NCBI GenBank assembly: GCA_013813615.1
Contig: JACCRJ010000634.1
Location: 1-6,204 of the forward strand
Direction: 5' to 3'
DNA from: Lautropia sp.
GTDB taxonomy: Bacteria > Pseudomonadota > Gammaproteobacteria > Burkholderiales > Burkholderiaceae_E
Length of the DNA: 6,204 bases
This document shows, one piece after another, positions 1 to 6,141 of this stretch. Every line of letters begins with the position of its first letter. Positions within the stretch are counted from its first letter, which is position 1. The notes beneath the pieces are model-generated. The model searched no databases. It was not told the origin of the DNA and saw only the letters and a list, made by a program, of their open reading frames with translations. The position numbers and the translations under genes are program-made.

Positions 1-890
1 GTGTGCTGGAGGTCGACCAGACGCCGATCGGCAAGACGCCGCGTTCCTGCCCGGCCACCTATGTCGGCTTCTGGGACGCCATCCGCCGGCTGTTCGGGGA
101 CACCAGCGAAGCGCGGGTGCGGGGCTATACCGCCAGCCGCTTCTCGTTCAACACCGCCGGCGGGCGCTGCGAAGCCTGCGAGGGACAGGGCGTGCGCACC
201 ATCGAGATGAACTTCCTGCCGGACGTGAAGCTCGCGTGCGACGTCTGCAATGGCCGCCGCTTCGACCACGAAACGCTTCAGGTCCGGCTCAACGACAAGT
301 CGATCGGCGACGTGCTGATGATGAGTGTCGACGAAGCGCTCGATTACTTCGCGCCGTTCCGTTCGATCGCGCACCCGCTGCAACTGCTGCAGGATGTCGG
401 CCTGGGCTACCTGACCCTCGGCCAGCAGAGCCCGACCTTGTCCGGTGGCGAAGCGCAACGAATCAAGCTGGTGACGGAACTCGCGAAGGTGCGGGAGCTC
501 ACCGAGCTGGCCGATCCGATCAAACGCGCCAAGGCGGCGGCCATGGCCCGGGCGAGGCGGGTCAACGACGGCTCCGCCCCATCGCCGGGCGGCACTCTCT
601 ATGTGCTCGACGAGCCGACTGTCGGCCTGCACATGGCCGACGCGGAGAAGCTGATCCAGGTGATGCACCGCCTGGTCGACGCCGGCAACACGCTGGTGGT
701 CATCGAGCACAACCTGGACATCTGGGCAGAAGCTGACTGGATCATCGACCTGGGACCGGAGGGCGGCGTCAACGGGGGCTGCGTCGTCGCCCAGGGCGCG
801 CCGGAAACGCTGGCGCAACGGGCCAGGACGCACACAGAGGCGGTGCTGGCGGAGTTCCTGACCCGCCAGGCCGTGCGGCAGGCCGCGTAG
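1..890 (+). CDS. uvrA: UvrA-family excinuclease ABC subunit A, C-terminal 295 codons (5' end outside window)
   Basis: DNA-damage recognition ATPase of nucleotide excision repair, cytoplasmic, acting with UvrB and UvrC. The visible part covers the second ABC half. It begins at the [12 protein letters not shown] motif (visible residues 4-15), followed by the C-terminal zinc finger C56-x2-C59-x19-C79-x2-C82, which contains the family string NFLPDV. Next come the ABC signature LSGGEAQR (146-153), Walker B YVLDEPT (200-206) with GLH, and the H-loop IEHNLD (234-239). The Walker A motif of this half lies to the left of the window. The GTG at position 3 is an internal valine, not a start. Between the signature helix and Walker B there are about 30 more residues (163-196) than in a canonical UvrA, and Walker B continues VGLHMAD rather than TGLHxxD. 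Both features recall the long tandem-duplicated UvrA paralogues, so this may not be the housekeeping copy. Family assignment is certain; subclass is inference. Confidence 0.96.
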   Translation, partial: VLEVDQTPIGKTPRSCPATYVGFWDAIRRLFGDTSEARVRGYTASRFSFNTAGGRCEACEGQGVRTIEMNFLPDVKLACDVCNGRRFDHETLQVRLNDKSIGDVLMMSVDEALDYFAPFRSIAHPLQLLQDVGLGYLTLGQQSPTLSGGEAQRIKLVTELAKVRELTELADPIKRAKAAAMARARRVNDGSAPSPGGTLYVLDEPTVGLHMADAEKLIQVMHRLVDAGNTLVVIEHNLDIWAEADWIIDLGPEGGVNGGCVVAQGAPETLAQRARTHTEAVLAEFLTRQAVRQAA

Positions 891-922
891 CACCCGGCGC
901 CGGCGCCTCCGATGGAAAGCGG

Positions 923-1300
923 ATGACACCTGACCGGATTTTTTTTGCGGGCGGCGCGGTGCTGGCCCTGGTTGCGGTCGGCGCCGGCGCTTTCGCAGCG
1001 CACGGCCTGAAGGCGCGGTTGACCCCGGACCTGCTGGCGACATTCGAACTGGCTGCGCGCTACCAGATGTACCACGCGCTCGCGCTCATGCTCTGCGCCT
1101 TCGCCTGGACCCGCTGGCCCGGGCCTGCGGTCACGCTGGCGGCGGCGCTCTTCCTTGCGGGCATCGTGCTGTTCTGCGGCAGCCTCTATCTGCTGTCGCT
1201 GACCGGCATCCGCTGGCTCGGCGCGGTCACGCCCTTGGGCGGTGCTGCGTGGCTGGTGGCGTGGGCAGCTCTGGCGTGGTCTGCCATGAGCCGTGCTTGA
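923..1300 (+). CDS. DUF423 family small inner-membrane protein (YgdD/TMEM256-like)
   Basis: A 125-residue hydrophobic protein of unknown biochemical function. The family fingerprints are clear: GAFAAHGL (22-29), YQMYHALAL (48-56), GSLYLLSLTG (86-95) and TPLGG (103-107) with a following tryptophan. Four membrane-spanning stretches are visible at about residues 6-26, 50-64, 70-92 and 98-120, with the first helix probably acting as an uncleaved signal anchor. The length is normal for the family. The ATG at 923 puts the first helix where relatives have it. The ribosome-binding site is poor (a GGAAAG at 914-919), and a four-codon frame starting at 912 ends on this ATG. It lies 32 nt after uvrA on the same strand, so co-transcription is likely. 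Codons 5-8 contain a run of eight T. The last 74 nt overlap the 3' end of the convergent paaZ. Confidence 0.93.
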   Translation: MTPDRIFFAGGAVLALVAVGAGAFAAHGLKARLTPDLLATFELAARYQMYHALALMLCAFAWTRWPGPAVTLAAALFLAGIVLFCGSLYLLSLTGIRWLGAVTPLGGAAWLVAWAALAWSAMSRA

Positions 1301-3353
1301 GGTGACGCGCGGGCCGCTTCGATACCAGCGTCAGGATGTCGTAGCTCGCCACCAGCTCGCCATCCTGGTTCGTGACCTCGACGTCCCAGGCGACGACGCC
1401 CTGACCCTGGCGCTTGGCGTCGCTGCGTCCGCGGTCGGTCTTGCGCTTGCAGGTCAGGCGTGCGCGGATCGTATCGCCGATGCCGACCGGCTTGATGAAG
1501 CGCAGGTTGTCGAGCCCGTAGTTGGCCAGCACCGGGCCCGGCGCCGGCGAGACGAACAGGCCCGCCGCGGCCGACAGCACGAAGTAGCCGTGCGCGATGC
1601 GCCGGCCGAACTGGCTCTCCCGGGCGGCGATCTCGTCGAAGTGCATGTAGAAGTAGTCGCCCGACACGCCGCCGAAGGCGACGATGTCGGCTTCGGTTAC
1701 CGTGCGGCGATGGGTCAGCAGGGAATCGCCCACCTGAAGGTCCTCGAACCAGCGCCGAAACGGATGCACGTCCGACTCCCGCAGCGCCGCGCCGCGGATG
1801 TGCTCGCCGGTGACCGCCGCCAGCATCGTCGGCGACCCCTGCAGCGCGGCTCGTTGCAGGTAGTGCTTGACCGCGCGGATCCCGCCCAGTTCCTCGCCGC
1901 CGCCGGCGCGGCCCGGGCCGCCGTGTTTGAGCGGCGGCAACGGGGAGCCGTGGCCGGTGGATTCAGCCGCCGCTTCCCGATCCAGTACCAGCAGCCGGCC
2001 GTGCAGCGCCGCGGCAACCGGGATCATTCGCGCCGCGGTTGCCGGGTGCCGCGTGACCAGCGTGCCGACCAGGCTGCCGCGCCCGCGCGCGGCCAGCTCC
2101 AGCGCCTCCTCGATGCCTTCGTAGGCCATCAGTGTGCTGACCGGCCCGAACGCCTCCACTTCGTGCGCCGCCTGGTGCTCCAGCGGCCGGCGGCTCAATA
2201 GCAGGGTTGGCGAGAAGAAGGCGCCGGCCGCCACGTCTTCGCCCACCGGCGCGAAGCCGTCGCGTTCGCCGAACACCAGCTCGGCGCCATCGGACAGCGC
2301 CGCCACCTGCCGGGCGACATCGTCGCGCTGCGCATGCGACGCCAGCGCCCCCATCCGCACCTCGGCCAGCGAGGGGTCGCCGACGACGGTCTTTGCCAGG
2401 CTCGCCCGGAGACGGTCGGCCACCGCGTCGAGCTGCTGCCGCGGCACGATCGCACGCCGGATCGCGGTGCATTTCTGGCCGGCCTTGACCGTCATCTCGC
2501 GCGCCACCTCCTTGACGAAGAGCTCGAACTCCTCGTCGTCCGGCGCCACGTCCGGCGCGAGGATCGCGCAGTTCAGGGAATCGGCTTCGGCGTTGAAGGC
2601 CACCGACTCCCGCACTAGGTTGGGATACACCCGCAGCCGTGCCGCCGTCTCCGCGGAGCCGGTGAAGGTGACGACGTCCTGCCCGGTCAGGCGATCGAGA
2701 AGGTCGCCGGTGTCGCCGATGACGAGCTGCAGGCTGCCAGGCGGCAGGATGCCCGACTCGTCGATCAGCCGCACGGCGGCTTCGGTGAGGTAGCTGGTCG
2801 ACGTAGCCGGTTTCCCGATGCACGGCATGCCGGCGAGGAAGCTCGGCGCGAACTTTTCGAGCAGACCCCAGACCGGAAAGTTGAACGCATTGATGTGCAC
2901 CGCCACGCCGCCACGCGGCACCAGGATGTGGGTGCCGGCGAAGCCGCCCTTCCTGCCGAGCGGCACCGCCGGCCCCTCGTGCAGCAGGTTGCCCGACGGG
3001 AGTTCGTTGCCGCCGATGCCTGCGTAGGCATAGAGCGTGCCGGTGCCGCCCTCGATGTCGATCCAGCCGTCGCTGCGGGTGGCGCCGGTGTGGGCGGAGA
3101 CGCCGTAGAGCTTCTCCTTGTGTTCATTCAGGTACTTCGCCAGCGCCTTGAGCCGCTGCGCGCGCTGCTGGAAATCCAGCGCCAGCAGCCCCGGCAGGCC
3201 GACCCGGCGGGCGTACGCCACCGCTTCGCCGAAGTCGACCGACTCGGCATGCGTGCAGGCAACCGCGCTGCCGTTGATCGCGCTGCGCAGTTCCTGCGCC
3301 GGCAGCCGGCCGAGCCAGCGGCCGGCGATGAAGCTCTGAAGAACCGGGGTCAT
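1227..3353 (-). CDS. paaZ: Bifunctional oxepin-CoA hydrolase / 3-oxo-5,6-dehydrosuberyl-CoA semialdehyde dehydrogenase
   Basis: Cytoplasmic ring-opening enzyme of aerobic phenylacetate catabolism. The C-terminal domain hydrates oxepin-CoA and opens the ring; the N-terminal domain oxidises the aldehyde with NADP+. The 708 residues divide into an ALDH domain (about 1-515) and a MaoC/hotdog hydratase domain (about 530-680). In the ALDH part the general base E256 (in FNAEADSLN) and nucleophile C295 (in GQKCTAIRR) sit at the same numbers as in the E. coli enzyme, and N158 is in NAFNFPVWG. The hydratase motif SGDYFYMHFDE supplies D566 and H571, followed by the AHGYFVLSAAAGLFVSP block. The start is supported by an AGGAG seven bases upstream that overlaps the paaE stop. 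Homologues end near ILTLVxK; here about 28 residues follow (681-708), proline-rich and encoded opposite the end of the DUF423 gene. Stand-alone ALDH or hydratase forms are excluded by the intact fusion. Confidence 0.97.
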   Translation of the reverse strand: MTPVLQSFIAGRWLGRLPAQELRSAINGSAVACTHAESVDFGEAVAYARRVGLPGLLALDFQQRAQRLKALAKYLNEHKEKLYGVSAHTGATRSDGWIDIEGGTGTLYAYAGIGGNELPSGNLLHEGPAVPLGRKGGFAGTHILVPRGGVAVHINAFNFPVWGLLEKFAPSFLAGMPCIGKPATSTSYLTEAAVRLIDESGILPPGSLQLVIGDTGDLLDRLTGQDVVTFTGSAETAARLRVYPNLVRESVAFNAEADSLNCAILAPDVAPDDEEFELFVKEVAREMTVKAGQKCTAIRRAIVPRQQLDAVADRLRASLAKTVVGDPSLAEVRMGALASHAQRDDVARQVAALSDGAELVFGERDGFAPVGEDVAAGAFFSPTLLLSRRPLEHQAAHEVEAFGPVSTLMAYEGIEEALELAARGRGSLVGTLVTRHPATAARMIPVAAALHGRLLVLDREAAAESTGHGSPLPPLKHGGPGRAGGGEELGGIRAVKHYLQRAALQGSPTMLAAVTGEHIRGAALRESDVHPFRRWFEDLQVGDSLLTHRRTVTEADIVAFGGVSGDYFYMHFDEIAARESQFGRRIAHGYFVLSAAAGLFVSPAPGPVLANYGLDNLRFIKPVGIGDTIRARLTCKRKTDRGRSDAKRQGQGVVAWDVEVTNQDGELVASYDILTLVSKRPARHLKHGSWQTTPELPTPPATQHRPRA

Positions 3354-3360
3354 CGTGAAG

Positions 3361-3365
3361 CTCCT
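3361..3365 (-). promoter_or_regulatory. Ribosome-binding site of paaZ
   Basis: Reading the minus strand, AGGAG lies seven bases before the paaZ ATG, and its first two bases belong to the TAG stop codon of paaE. Only 10 nt separate the paaE stop from the paaZ start, so ribosomes finishing paaE arrive directly at this site. This supports both the chosen paaZ start and membership of paaZ in the paaABCDE transcript. Confidence 0.8.
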
Positions 3366-4449
3366 AACGCTCGTCGAACGACAACACCACCCGTTCGGTC
3401 AGCGGATGCGACTGGCAGGTCAGCACGAAGCGGTCCGCCACTTCCTGCCGGTCGAGCGCGAAATTGCGCTCCATTCTCACTTCTCCTTCCATCAGCCGCG
3501 CGCGGCAGGTGCCGCAGACGCCGGACGTGCAGGAGTACGGCACCTCGAGGCCGGCCGCGGAGGCAGCATCGAGAATACTTGGCTGGCCGCGGGTGAAGGC
3601 GAACTCGCGCCGCAGGCCGTCGCGGACGATGGCGATGGTCGCCTGGGGCGCGTCACCGGCCCGCGCCTCGTGCAGAACCGCATCCGCCTTGGCCGCGTCC
3701 TGAAGCGCGATGCCGAAGCGCTCGATGTGGATGCGATCCGGCGGCATGCCCGCCGCCAGCAGCGCCGCCTGCGCCTCGTCGTTCATCTGGAAGGGCCCGC
3801 AGACGTAGGCGTGGTCGATGCCGGCGGCAGGCACCAGCGTCGCCAGGAACTCGCCGATCTTGACCCTGTCCATCACGCCCCGATTGAGCGGCGAATCCGT
3901 ATGCTCGTCGGAGAACACGTGATGCAGGACCAGCCGCGTCATGTAGCGGTTCTTCAGGTCCTCGATCTCTTCCTTGAACATCGTCGACCTGAGCGACCGG
4001 TTGCCGTAGATGAGGGTGAAGCGGCTGCGCGGTTCGCGCGCCAGGGCCGTCTTCATGATCGACAGGATCGGCGTGATGCCGCTGCCGCGGGCGATGCCAA
4101 GGTGATGACGCCGCGACCCGGGGTCCAGTGGCACGAAGAAGCGGCCCTGCGGCGCCATCACCTCCACCGTATCGCCGGGCTTGAGGTACTGGTTGATCCA
4201 GTTGGAGAAGACGCCGCCCCTGACCTTGCGCACCCCCACCTGAAGCAGCGCGTCGTCGACACCGGCGCAGATGGAATAGGAGCGGCGCAGGTCCTGCCCG
4301 CCGATGGTCTTGCGCAGGGTCAGGTACTGCCCCTGGGTGAAGCCGAAGACGTCGCGCAGCGCTGGCGGCACGTCGAACGACACGACCACCGCTTCCTGTG
4401 TATCCGGCTCGACGGCGTGGACCCGCAAGGGGTGGAAGATGACACTCAT
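3364..4449 (-). CDS. paaE: Phenylacetyl-CoA 1,2-epoxidase, reductase subunit (FAD/[2Fe-2S])
   Basis: Electron-transfer component (called PaaK in some Pseudomonas naming) that passes electrons from NADPH through FAD and a [2Fe-2S] cluster to the PaaAC di-iron centre. It has 361 residues, against about 356 in E. coli. Domain order: FAD-binding barrel (about 5-110) with the isoalloxazine motif RRSYS (55-59) and GGVFSNW (78-84); NAD(P)-binding domain (about 112-250) with GSGITP (122-127), YGNR and CGPFQMN (217-223); C-terminal plant-type ferredoxin (about 268-361) with ligands C307, C312, C315 (in PYSCTSGVCGTC) and C345 (in VLTCQ). All four cluster cysteines are present. The start at 4449 has a GGAG seven bases upstream; a longer upstream open frame exists but its residues match nothing in this family and overlap paaD and paaC. 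Residue 121 is Arg where I expect Ala or Gly. It ends 10 nt before paaZ. Confidence 0.97.
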   Translation of the reverse strand: MSVIFHPLRVHAVEPDTQEAVVVSFDVPPALRDVFGFTQGQYLTLRKTIGGQDLRRSYSICAGVDDALLQVGVRKVRGGVFSNWINQYLKPGDTVEVMAPQGRFFVPLDPGSRRHHLGIARGSGITPILSIMKTALAREPRSRFTLIYGNRSLRSTMFKEEIEDLKNRYMTRLVLHHVFSDEHTDSPLNRGVMDRVKIGEFLATLVPAAGIDHAYVCGPFQMNDEAQAALLAAGMPPDRIHIERFGIALQDAAKADAVLHEARAGDAPQATIAIVRDGLRREFAFTRGQPSILDAASAAGLEVPYSCTSGVCGTCRARLMEGEVRMERNFALDRQEVADRFVLTCQSHPLTERVVLSFDER

Positions 4450-4456
4450 GGATCGA

Positions 4457-4460
4457 CTCC
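4457..4460 (-). promoter_or_regulatory. Ribosome-binding site of paaE
   Basis: GGAG on the minus strand, seven bases before the ATG at 4449. A second AGGAG lies about nine bases further upstream. It fixes the paaE start against the much longer open frame that continues rightward through paaD and paaC. Confidence 0.7.
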
Positions 4461-4489
4461 ACGCTCCTGGGCACAATTCCGGACCCGCA

Positions 4490-4507
4490 CGCCGCCGCAG
4501 GGCGGCG
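4490..4507 (-). other. GC-only hairpin in the paaD-paaE gap
   Basis: A perfect seven-base-pair inverted repeat (arms 4490-4496 and 4501-4507) made only of G and C, with a four-base loop, begins two bases after the paaD stop codon. The 59-nt gap that holds it is by far the longest space between genes in this operon. In the direction of transcription no U-run follows, so it does not meet the usual definition of an intrinsic terminator. It could instead protect the 3' end of a processed paaABCD message or cause partial attenuation before paaE. The inverted repeat is seen directly; any role is inference. Confidence 0.4.
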
Positions 4508-4508
4508 C

Positions 4509-5033
4509 TCAGATCGGCTTGAAATGCTCGAACGGCTCCCGGCAGGCGCGGCAGCGGTACAAGGCCTTGCAGGCGGTGGAACCGAAGGCGGCGAGCTGCT
4601 CGGTCTCTGCGCTGGCGCAGCGGGGGCAGGCAACCGGCGCAGCGTTCCCCGCGCGGGCCATGAAGCGCACGGGGATGGCGCCATCGCCTGCCGGTCCCGG
4701 CGGGGCGATGCCGTATTCCCGCAAACTGCGCCGCCCCGCTTCGCTGATCCAGTCCGACGTCCACGCCGGTGCGCGCTGCAGCCGCACCCGCGCGGGACCC
4801 AGACCGGCCGCGGCGATCGCCGCCAGCACCTCCTGCTCGATCACCTCGGTAGCGGGGCAACCCGAGTAGGTCGGGGTCAGCACGATCTCCAGTTCTCCGT
4901 CCGCCTGCTCCAGACGCACCTCGCGAACGATGCCGAGGTCGCGCACCGATACCGCCGGAACTTCCGGGTCCAGCACCGTGGACAGGACCGACCAGGCGCC
5001 CTCGATGCGCTCCGCCGCCGACCCGTTCACCAT
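4509..5033 (-). CDS. paaD: Phenylacetate degradation protein PaaD, MIP18-family metal-centre maturation factor
   Basis: A 174-residue cytoplasmic protein, slightly longer than the 165 or so residues of E. coli. It is needed for an active epoxidase but is not a subunit of the complex; family membership points to a role in Fe-S or di-iron maturation. The N-terminal MIP18/DUF59 domain (about 8-100) carries LDPEVPAVSVRDLGIV (21-36) and the motif TPTYSGCPA with the conserved C59. The C-terminal part is a small zinc-ribbon-like segment: C136PRC139, then the PaaD signature FGSTACKALYRCRACREPF with C155, C161 and C164. The ATG at 5033 overlaps the 3' end of paaC by 7 nt, with only a weak GGCGG upstream, so translation probably depends on coupling to paaC. 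The start is set by agreement with the family N-terminus. Confidence 0.95.
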   Translation of the reverse strand: MVNGSAAERIEGAWSVLSTVLDPEVPAVSVRDLGIVREVRLEQADGELEIVLTPTYSGCPATEVIEQEVLAAIAAAGLGPARVRLQRAPAWTSDWISEAGRRSLREYGIAPPGPAGDGAIPVRFMARAGNAAPVACPRCASAETEQLAAFGSTACKALYRCRACREPFEHFKPI

Positions 5034-5800
5034 GCACCGCCGGGGAAGGCACGTTGCAGCTGCTGCATCTGTGCGAGGATGGATCCCATGTGTTCGCTGT
5101 GCACGCCGCGCTTTCCGGTGCTGCGAAAAGCCGACGGCTGCGGGACGGCAAGCCCCGCTTCGTCGAGAATCGCCTGCATGTCCTGCAGCCACGGCGGGTG
5201 AAGCGCCGACCAGCTCGGGCCGAGGCGCGACGCAGCAGCCGTCGCGTCGACCGCATCGGCGTCGAAGAGCTCCGGCACATAAAGCCAGGCGGTCTGCAGC
5301 GCCGCCTCCGTCCGCCGGCGCGACTCCGCCGTGCCGTCGCCGAGGCGCACGACCCAGTCGCCGGCATGCTGCTGGTGATAACGCGCTTCCTTGACAGCCT
5401 TGCCGGCGATGCCGGCGAGTTCGCTGTCGCTGGAGTCCAGCAGACGCTCCCACAAGTGCTTGAGGAACGTTGCGACCACCGCATTCCTGACCACGGTGAA
5501 CGCGAAGTCCCCGCGCGGCAGTTCCACCAGCGTCGGATTGAAGTAGTCGCGCTCGTCGCGCAGGAAGGCAAGCTGGTCCTCGTCATGGCCCCGCCCCCCA
5601 AGCTGACCCGCGCGGGTCAGCAGCGCGCGGGCCTGGCCGACCAGGTCCAGCGCCATGTTGGCCATCGCGATGTCCTCCTCCAGCACCGGCGCGTGCCCGC
5701 TCCATTCCCCCAGGCGCTGGCCGAGGATCAGGCAGGTATCGCCGATGCGCAGCAGGTACTGCACGGCGGGATCGCGGCCGACTTCGATGGAGCTCTGCAT
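5027..5800 (-). CDS. paaC: Phenylacetyl-CoA 1,2-epoxidase, structural subunit PaaC
   Basis: Ferritin-like helical subunit that pairs with the catalytic PaaA in the PaaABCE complex. It is known in the family to be structural and not to carry the active di-iron site. The 257 residues (about 248 in E. coli) show the family blocks YLLRIGDTCLILGQRLGEW (15-33), EEDIAMANMALDLVGQARALL (41-61, allowing for gaps in description), RDERDYFNPTLVELPRGDF (81-99), and KEARYHQQHAGDWVVRLGDGT (137-157). It starts eight nucleotides after the paaB stop and overlaps paaD by 7 nt at its end. The start is slightly uncertain: the ATG at 5800 has an AGGA only two bases away, whereas an in-frame GTG at 5812 would overlap the paaB stop as GTGA and add four residues. 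I prefer the ATG because the extra residues have no family counterpart that I recall. Confidence 0.95.
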   Translation of the reverse strand: MQSSIEVGRDPAVQYLLRIGDTCLILGQRLGEWSGHAPVLEEDIAMANMALDLVGQARALLTRAGQLGGRGHDEDQLAFLRDERDYFNPTLVELPRGDFAFTVVRNAVVATFLKHLWERLLDSSDSELAGIAGKAVKEARYHQQHAGDWVVRLGDGTAESRRRTEAALQTAWLYVPELFDADAVDATAAASRLGPSWSALHPPWLQDMQAILDEAGLAVPQPSAFRSTGKRGVHSEHMGSILAQMQQLQRAFPGGAW

Positions 5801-5808
5801 CGTCCTGC

Positions 5809-6141
5809 TCACATGTGGTCGACTGCCTTGGGCAGTGCATAGAAGGTCGGATGGCGGTAGACCTTGTCCTCCGCCGGATCGAAGTACATGGCCTTGTCGC
5901 CGGGATCGCTGGCGACGATCTGATCGGACCGCACCACCCAGACGCTGCTGCCTTCCTGGCGGCGGGTGTAGACGTCCCGCGCCATCTGGATCGCCATCTT
6001 GCCATCGGTGGCGTGAAGGCTGCCGCAATGCTTGTGGTCCAGTCCGGCCTTGCTGCGCACGAACACCTCCCACAGGGGCCACTCGTCCCGCGGGGCCGCC
6101 TGCTGGGCCTGCAGCGCCGCATCCTGCTGCAGAGTGCTCAC
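5809..6141 (-). CDS. paaB: Phenylacetyl-CoA 1,2-epoxidase subunit PaaB
   Basis: Small subunit of the PaaABCE epoxidase, thought to bridge the PaaAC heterodimers and help dock the reductase. It has 110 residues against about 95 in E. coli. The whole family core is recognisable: WPLWEVFVRSKAGLDHKHCG (21-40), GSLHATD, ARDVYTRRQEGSSVWVV (54-70), FDPAEDKVYRHPTFY (87-101) and a terminal HM. The first 19 residues are a Gln/Ala-rich extension with no counterpart in the E. coli protein. The start codon is GTG, overlapping the paaA stop as GTGA, with AGGAG eight bases upstream. No in-frame ATG lies between that GTG and the conserved core, so the extension appears genuine. Confidence 0.96.
   Translation of the reverse strand: MSTLQQDAALQAQQAAPRDEWPLWEVFVRSKAGLDHKHCGSLHATDGKMAIQMARDVYTRRQEGSSVWVVRSDQIVASDPGDKAMYFDPAEDKVYRHPTFYALPKAVDHM

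Noticed and set aside
1293..2201. 302-codon plus-strand open frame opposite paaZ
   Set aside because: Antisense shadow of the hydratase and late ALDH domains of PaaZ; no recognisable protein motif.
3355..4869. 504-codon plus-strand open frame opposite paaE and paaD
   Set aside because: It is antisense to genes with fully recognisable domains; its His/Arg/Asp-rich composition is what the complement of high-GC coding DNA produces.
3364..5601. 745-codon open minus-strand frame containing paaE
   Set aside because: Only the last 361 codons encode PaaE; the upstream part is out of frame with paaD and paaC, is rich in Arg/Gly/Ala typical of GC-rich shadow frames, and has no family similarity. The GGAG before the ATG at 4449 sets the start.
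5822..5836. Six-bp inverted repeat with a three-base loop near the 3' end of paaB
   Set aside because: It lies inside conserved PaaB codons (ALPKAVD) and has no T-run; short repeats like this are expected by chance in GC-rich coding DNA.
5054..5842. 262-codon plus-strand open frame opposite paaC
   Set aside because: Antisense shadow of PaaC, whose conserved blocks span the region; no independent coding evidence.
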